This document shows positions 61,952 to 64,000 of a DNA stretch of 64,000 bases, in pieces. Under the pieces are notes generated by a model. That model was not told where the DNA came from. It saw only the letters and a program-made list of their open reading frames with translations, and did not search any database. The number at the start of each line of letters is the position of its first letter. The stretch's first letter is position 1. Source of the DNA: Tessaracoccus caeni (GTDB lineage Bacteria > Actinomycetota > Actinomycetes > Propionibacteriales > Propionibacteriaceae). Location of the stretch: positions 97,414 through 161,413 of the forward strand of contig NZ_JARGDO010000001.1 in the NCBI RefSeq assembly GCF_029211185.1, in the 5' to 3' direction. The position numbers and the translations under genes were made by a program.

Positions 61952-62845
61952 TCACCACGTCCAGGTGGCGGCGAGCTGTGCGGCCACGCGCACGAGATCG
62001 GCCTTCGTGGGTTCGTCGGCGGCGCCCGCCGGCACGAGACCCGAGGCAGACTCGATGCCGGCCAGCCTCAGCTCGCGTGCGGAGACGAAGTTCCGGCCCA
62101 CGACGGCGACCACCGGCCGCAGCGCTTCCTCCCCCATCGCCGCCACGCGTTTCACGATCGGTCCGCCGACGGCATGGAAGTCGAGGAGGTGGGCACCGGT
62201 CACCACGAGATCGGCTTGGCGCATGGTGGCGGTGAGACCCAACAGGCCTGCGGTCACGGTGATTCCGTCGACGACCTTGGCACCGAGCGCGATCAGCAGC
62301 AGCCCCAGGCCGCCAGCCGCACCGCAGCCAGGGCCGTCCTCGAGGCCGAGTTGCGTCAGCCAGGCCTCGGCGCGCGCGTCGGCCTCCAGCACCTGGCGGA
62401 TGTCCATGCCTGCGGCGCGTCCCGCGGTGGAGGCCAACCCGGACAAGCCGGTGAGGGGACGGGCGGCCTCGTCGTCCGCGACCACCGCCATCAGCTCGAG
62501 AGACGCGGTGGCGCTCCGCGCCTTCTTCAGTGCGACGCTCGGGTCTGGGTCGAAGGCCGCCAACAACTCGCGGCCGAGATCCTCGACGTCCAGGCCCGTC
62601 AGATCGACGACGTAGCGCCCGGCGGGAAGACCGGACAACCTCGATCCGAGCGTGGACACCGACTCCGGGACGATCACCTCCACGTCGCGAACCGGAGCCA
62701 GCGCGTCGACCAAGGACTCTCCCCCGACGCCCAGCACCGCGACCGCTACCTGGGCGCCGGCCTGGTGGAACGCCGACGCGACCACCTCGGACGCCTCGCG
62801 GGCGCTCAAGCCCGCGATAGCGTCGCAGGAGACGACAACCTTCAA
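61952..62845 (-). CDS. Glycerate kinase-family protein, short and degenerate
   Basis: 297 residues against about 370-400 for active type-II glycerate kinases. The N-terminal VVVSCDAIAGLSAREASEVV and the central GPGCGAAGGLGLLLIALGAKV match the family. The usual catalytic-site motif TGEGxLDxQSxxGK is changed to TGAHLLDFHAVGGPIVK, losing the Glu. Activity as a kinase is doubtful. TTG start at 62845 overlaps the pspAA stop (TTGA). The neighbouring place beside erpA and ctaC is kept in mycobacteria. Confidence 0.8.
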   Translation of the reverse strand: MKVVVSCDAIAGLSAREASEVVASAFHQAGAQVAVAVLGVGGESLVDALAPVRDVEVIVPESVSTLGSRLSGLPAGRYVVDLTGLDVEDLGRELLAAFDPDPSVALKKARSATASLELMAVVADDEAARPLTGLSGLASTAGRAAGMDIRQVLEADARAEAWLTQLGLEDGPGCGAAGGLGLLLIALGAKVVDGITVTAGLLGLTATMRQADLVVTGAHLLDFHAVGGPIVKRVAAMGEEALRPVVAVVGRNFVSARELRLAGIESASGLVPAGAADEPTKADLVRVAAQLAATWTW

Positions 62846-63150
62846 GACTGGCGCGGATGCACGTCGGGAATGATCCCGAAGTACTCGGAGACCGACTCCA
62901 GCACCAGGCGCACCTCATCGACGGTGGAGTCGAGGTCGGGCAGCACGAGATCCGATTCGACGATCACGTCGTCGGGCACCTGCGTGCCGAGTTCCTGGAT
63001 GGCGTCGAACAAGCCCTGGAGCGCGGCAGTGACGCCTTGCTGGTCGTTGCGCGCCGCGGCGCCCTCCAGCTGCTCGTCGAGATCGTTGAGAGCGCGGAGA
63101 TCCTCGGGTTCGATCACCCACTGGCCGTAGCCCATGATGCGCACGATCAT
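62842..63150 (-). CDS. PspA-associated protein PspAA
   Basis: 102 residues. The opening MIVRIMGYGQWVIEPEDLRAL and the LNDLDEQLEGA helix are typical of the PspAA domain that follows PspA in actinobacteria. Probably a partner in membrane-stress response. ATG overlaps the pspA stop (ATGA) and its stop overlaps the next gene. Confidence 0.88.
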   Translation of the reverse strand: MIVRIMGYGQWVIEPEDLRALNDLDEQLEGAAARNDQQGVTAALQGLFDAIQELGTQVPDDVIVESDLVLPDLDSTVDEVRLVLESVSEYFGIIPDVHPRQS

Positions 63151-63926
63151 GCGGGCCGCCCCTCACCCTGCTCGGCGGCGGCCGCTTCGGGCGCGGCCTC
63201 GATCTCGGGACGCGCGGCAGGTCCGCCGGTGAGCTGGGCCTTCATGGCGGCCAGCTCGTTCTCGACGCTGGAGTCGGCGGCAAGCGCGTCGAGCTGGCGG
63301 GTGATGTCGTCGCCGCCGATGCCCGTGGCATCCTCCAGGGCGCCGCTGGCGATCAGCTCGTCCACGGCAGAGGCGCGGGCCTGCAGCTGCATCGTCTTGT
63401 CCTCGGCGCGCTGGATGGCCAGGCCGATGTCGCTCATCTCCTCGGACATGCCGGTGAAAGCCTCGTTGATCCGGGTCTGCGCCTCGGCGGCCGAGTAGGT
63501 GGCCTTGATGGTCTCCTTGCGGGTGCGGAACGCGTCGACCTTGGCCTGCAGACGAGCGCTGGCACGCACCAGCTTCTCCTCCTCAGCCTGCAGCTGGGCA
63601 TGCTGCGCCTGAAGATCGGCGAGCTGGGTCTGGATGCCGGACTTGCGCGTCAGCGCCTCGCGGGCCAGATCCTCGCGACCCGACTCCAGCGCGCGCTGAG
63701 CGGCGAGCGTCAGGCGCTCCACCTCGGAGTTCAGCTTGTTGGCCTGCAACTCGATCCGCTTCCGGCTGGTGGCGACGTCGGCCACACCACGGCGCACGTT
63801 CTGCAGCAGCTGCAGCTGACGCTCGTAGGAGTAGTCCAGCGTTTCGCGGGGATCCTCGACCTTGTCCAGGGCCTTGTTGGCCTTCGACTTGAAGACGAGT
63901 GCGATGCGTTCAAAAATGCCAGCCAC
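63147..63926 (-). CDS. pspA: PspA/IM30 (ESCRT-III-like) membrane stress protein
   Basis: 259 residues, mostly coiled coil. N-terminal amphipathic helix (MAGIFERIALVFKSKANKAL), then DPRETLDYSYERQLQLLQNV and long heptad helices; C-terminal Ala/Glu-rich tail. It binds and protects the cytoplasmic membrane. GTG start with GGAAGGA upstream. Operon: pspA, pspAA, glycerate-kinase-like. Confidence 0.94.
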   Translation of the reverse strand: MAGIFERIALVFKSKANKALDKVEDPRETLDYSYERQLQLLQNVRRGVADVATSRKRIELQANKLNSEVERLTLAAQRALESGREDLAREALTRKSGIQTQLADLQAQHAQLQAEEEKLVRASARLQAKVDAFRTRKETIKATYSAAEAQTRINEAFTGMSEEMSDIGLAIQRAEDKTMQLQARASAVDELIASGALEDATGIGGDDITRQLDALAADSSVENELAAMKAQLTGGPAARPEIEAAPEAAAAEQGEGRPA

Positions 63927-63962
63927 AGGCTTGTCCTTCCACGACGTGGTTTTGCATCCCCA

Positions 63963-63968
63963 ACCGTA
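63963..63968 (-). promoter_or_regulatory. Possible -10 box of the pspA operon
   Basis: TACGGT on the minus strand, about 37 nt before the GTG start; no clear -35. The remaining bases to the window edge hold no gene I can support. Confidence 0.35.
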
Positions 63969-64000
63969 CCGCCCTCCACCAACCGTCGGCTATGCCTCCA

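Overview
This 64-kb window is GC-rich, gene-dense chromosome from an actinobacterium, most likely of the Propionibacteriaceae or a close relative; I infer this from gene content and could not test it. The marks are: two group 1/2 sigma factors side by side, the actinobacterial qcrCAB-ctaE and ctaC-ctaD-ctaF respiratory genes, a PASTA Ser/Thr kinase, a CtpE-type P-type ATPase, class II DAHP synthase, a DnaQ-UvrC fusion protein and PspA-PspAA. From memory, the order of idsA, PASTA kinase, aroG, plsC, NlpC/P60, exonuclease-UvrC, trpD, ctaE-qcrCAB, ctaC, erpA and glycerate-kinase-like gene parallels the Mycobacterium tuberculosis Rv2173-Rv2205c region. I saw no tRNA, rRNA, CRISPR array, transposase or phage gene.

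Layout. 1-0.8 kb: end of a Pro/Thr repeat surface protein. 0.9-3.5 kb: divergent sigA and sigB. 3.5-12 kb: tesB, a secreted leucine-rich-repeat protein, a lipoprotein, and an operon of a flavin/PNPOx-like protein, a universal stress protein and the helicase hrpA. 12-23 kb is the accessory part. It holds an ABC transporter operon behind a small secreted protein; a YbjN-like gene; a second transporter set (FtsX-type permease, ATPase, peptidoglycan-binding fusion protein, lipoprotein) downstream of a small secreted Cys-rich protein; an unannotated 45-codon secreted peptide with a Cys-to-Cys core; and a divergent NarL-type two-component system. This looks like a peptide secretion, transport and sensing locus and is the best candidate for an undescribed system here. 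22.8-48.9 kb is housekeeping and envelope: ilvD, acyP, polyprenyl synthase, ctpE, PASTA kinase, ltaE, aroG, an atypical response regulator, plsC, NlpC/P60 hydrolase, a beta-propeller protein, exonuclease-UvrC, cyclophilin, prepilin peptidase, trpD, ctaG, ctaE and qcrCAB. 49-58.3 kb holds guaB1, a second two-component system with an ABC exporter, an M14 carboxypeptidase and a DUF222-HNH protein, with a family of palindromic repeats in nearly every gap. 58.4-64 kb: ctaF-ctaD-ctaC, erpA, a degenerate glycerate kinase and pspAA-pspA.

How the genes work together. ctaE-qcrCAB and ctaCDF, on two arms about 10 kb apart, together encode the bc1-aa3 respiratory supercomplex, with ctaG as a copper/assembly factor and erpA for Fe-S delivery. 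Several genes act at the envelope (PASTA kinase, NlpC/P60, M14 peptidase, PspA, polyprenyl synthase, PlsC). Many same-strand neighbours overlap by ATGA, GTGA or TGATG, so translational coupling is common. At least eight genes carry a TANNNT -10 box only 6-7 nt before the start codon and no separate ribosome-binding site, with four or five weaker cases, which points to widespread leaderless transcription and settles several start sites.
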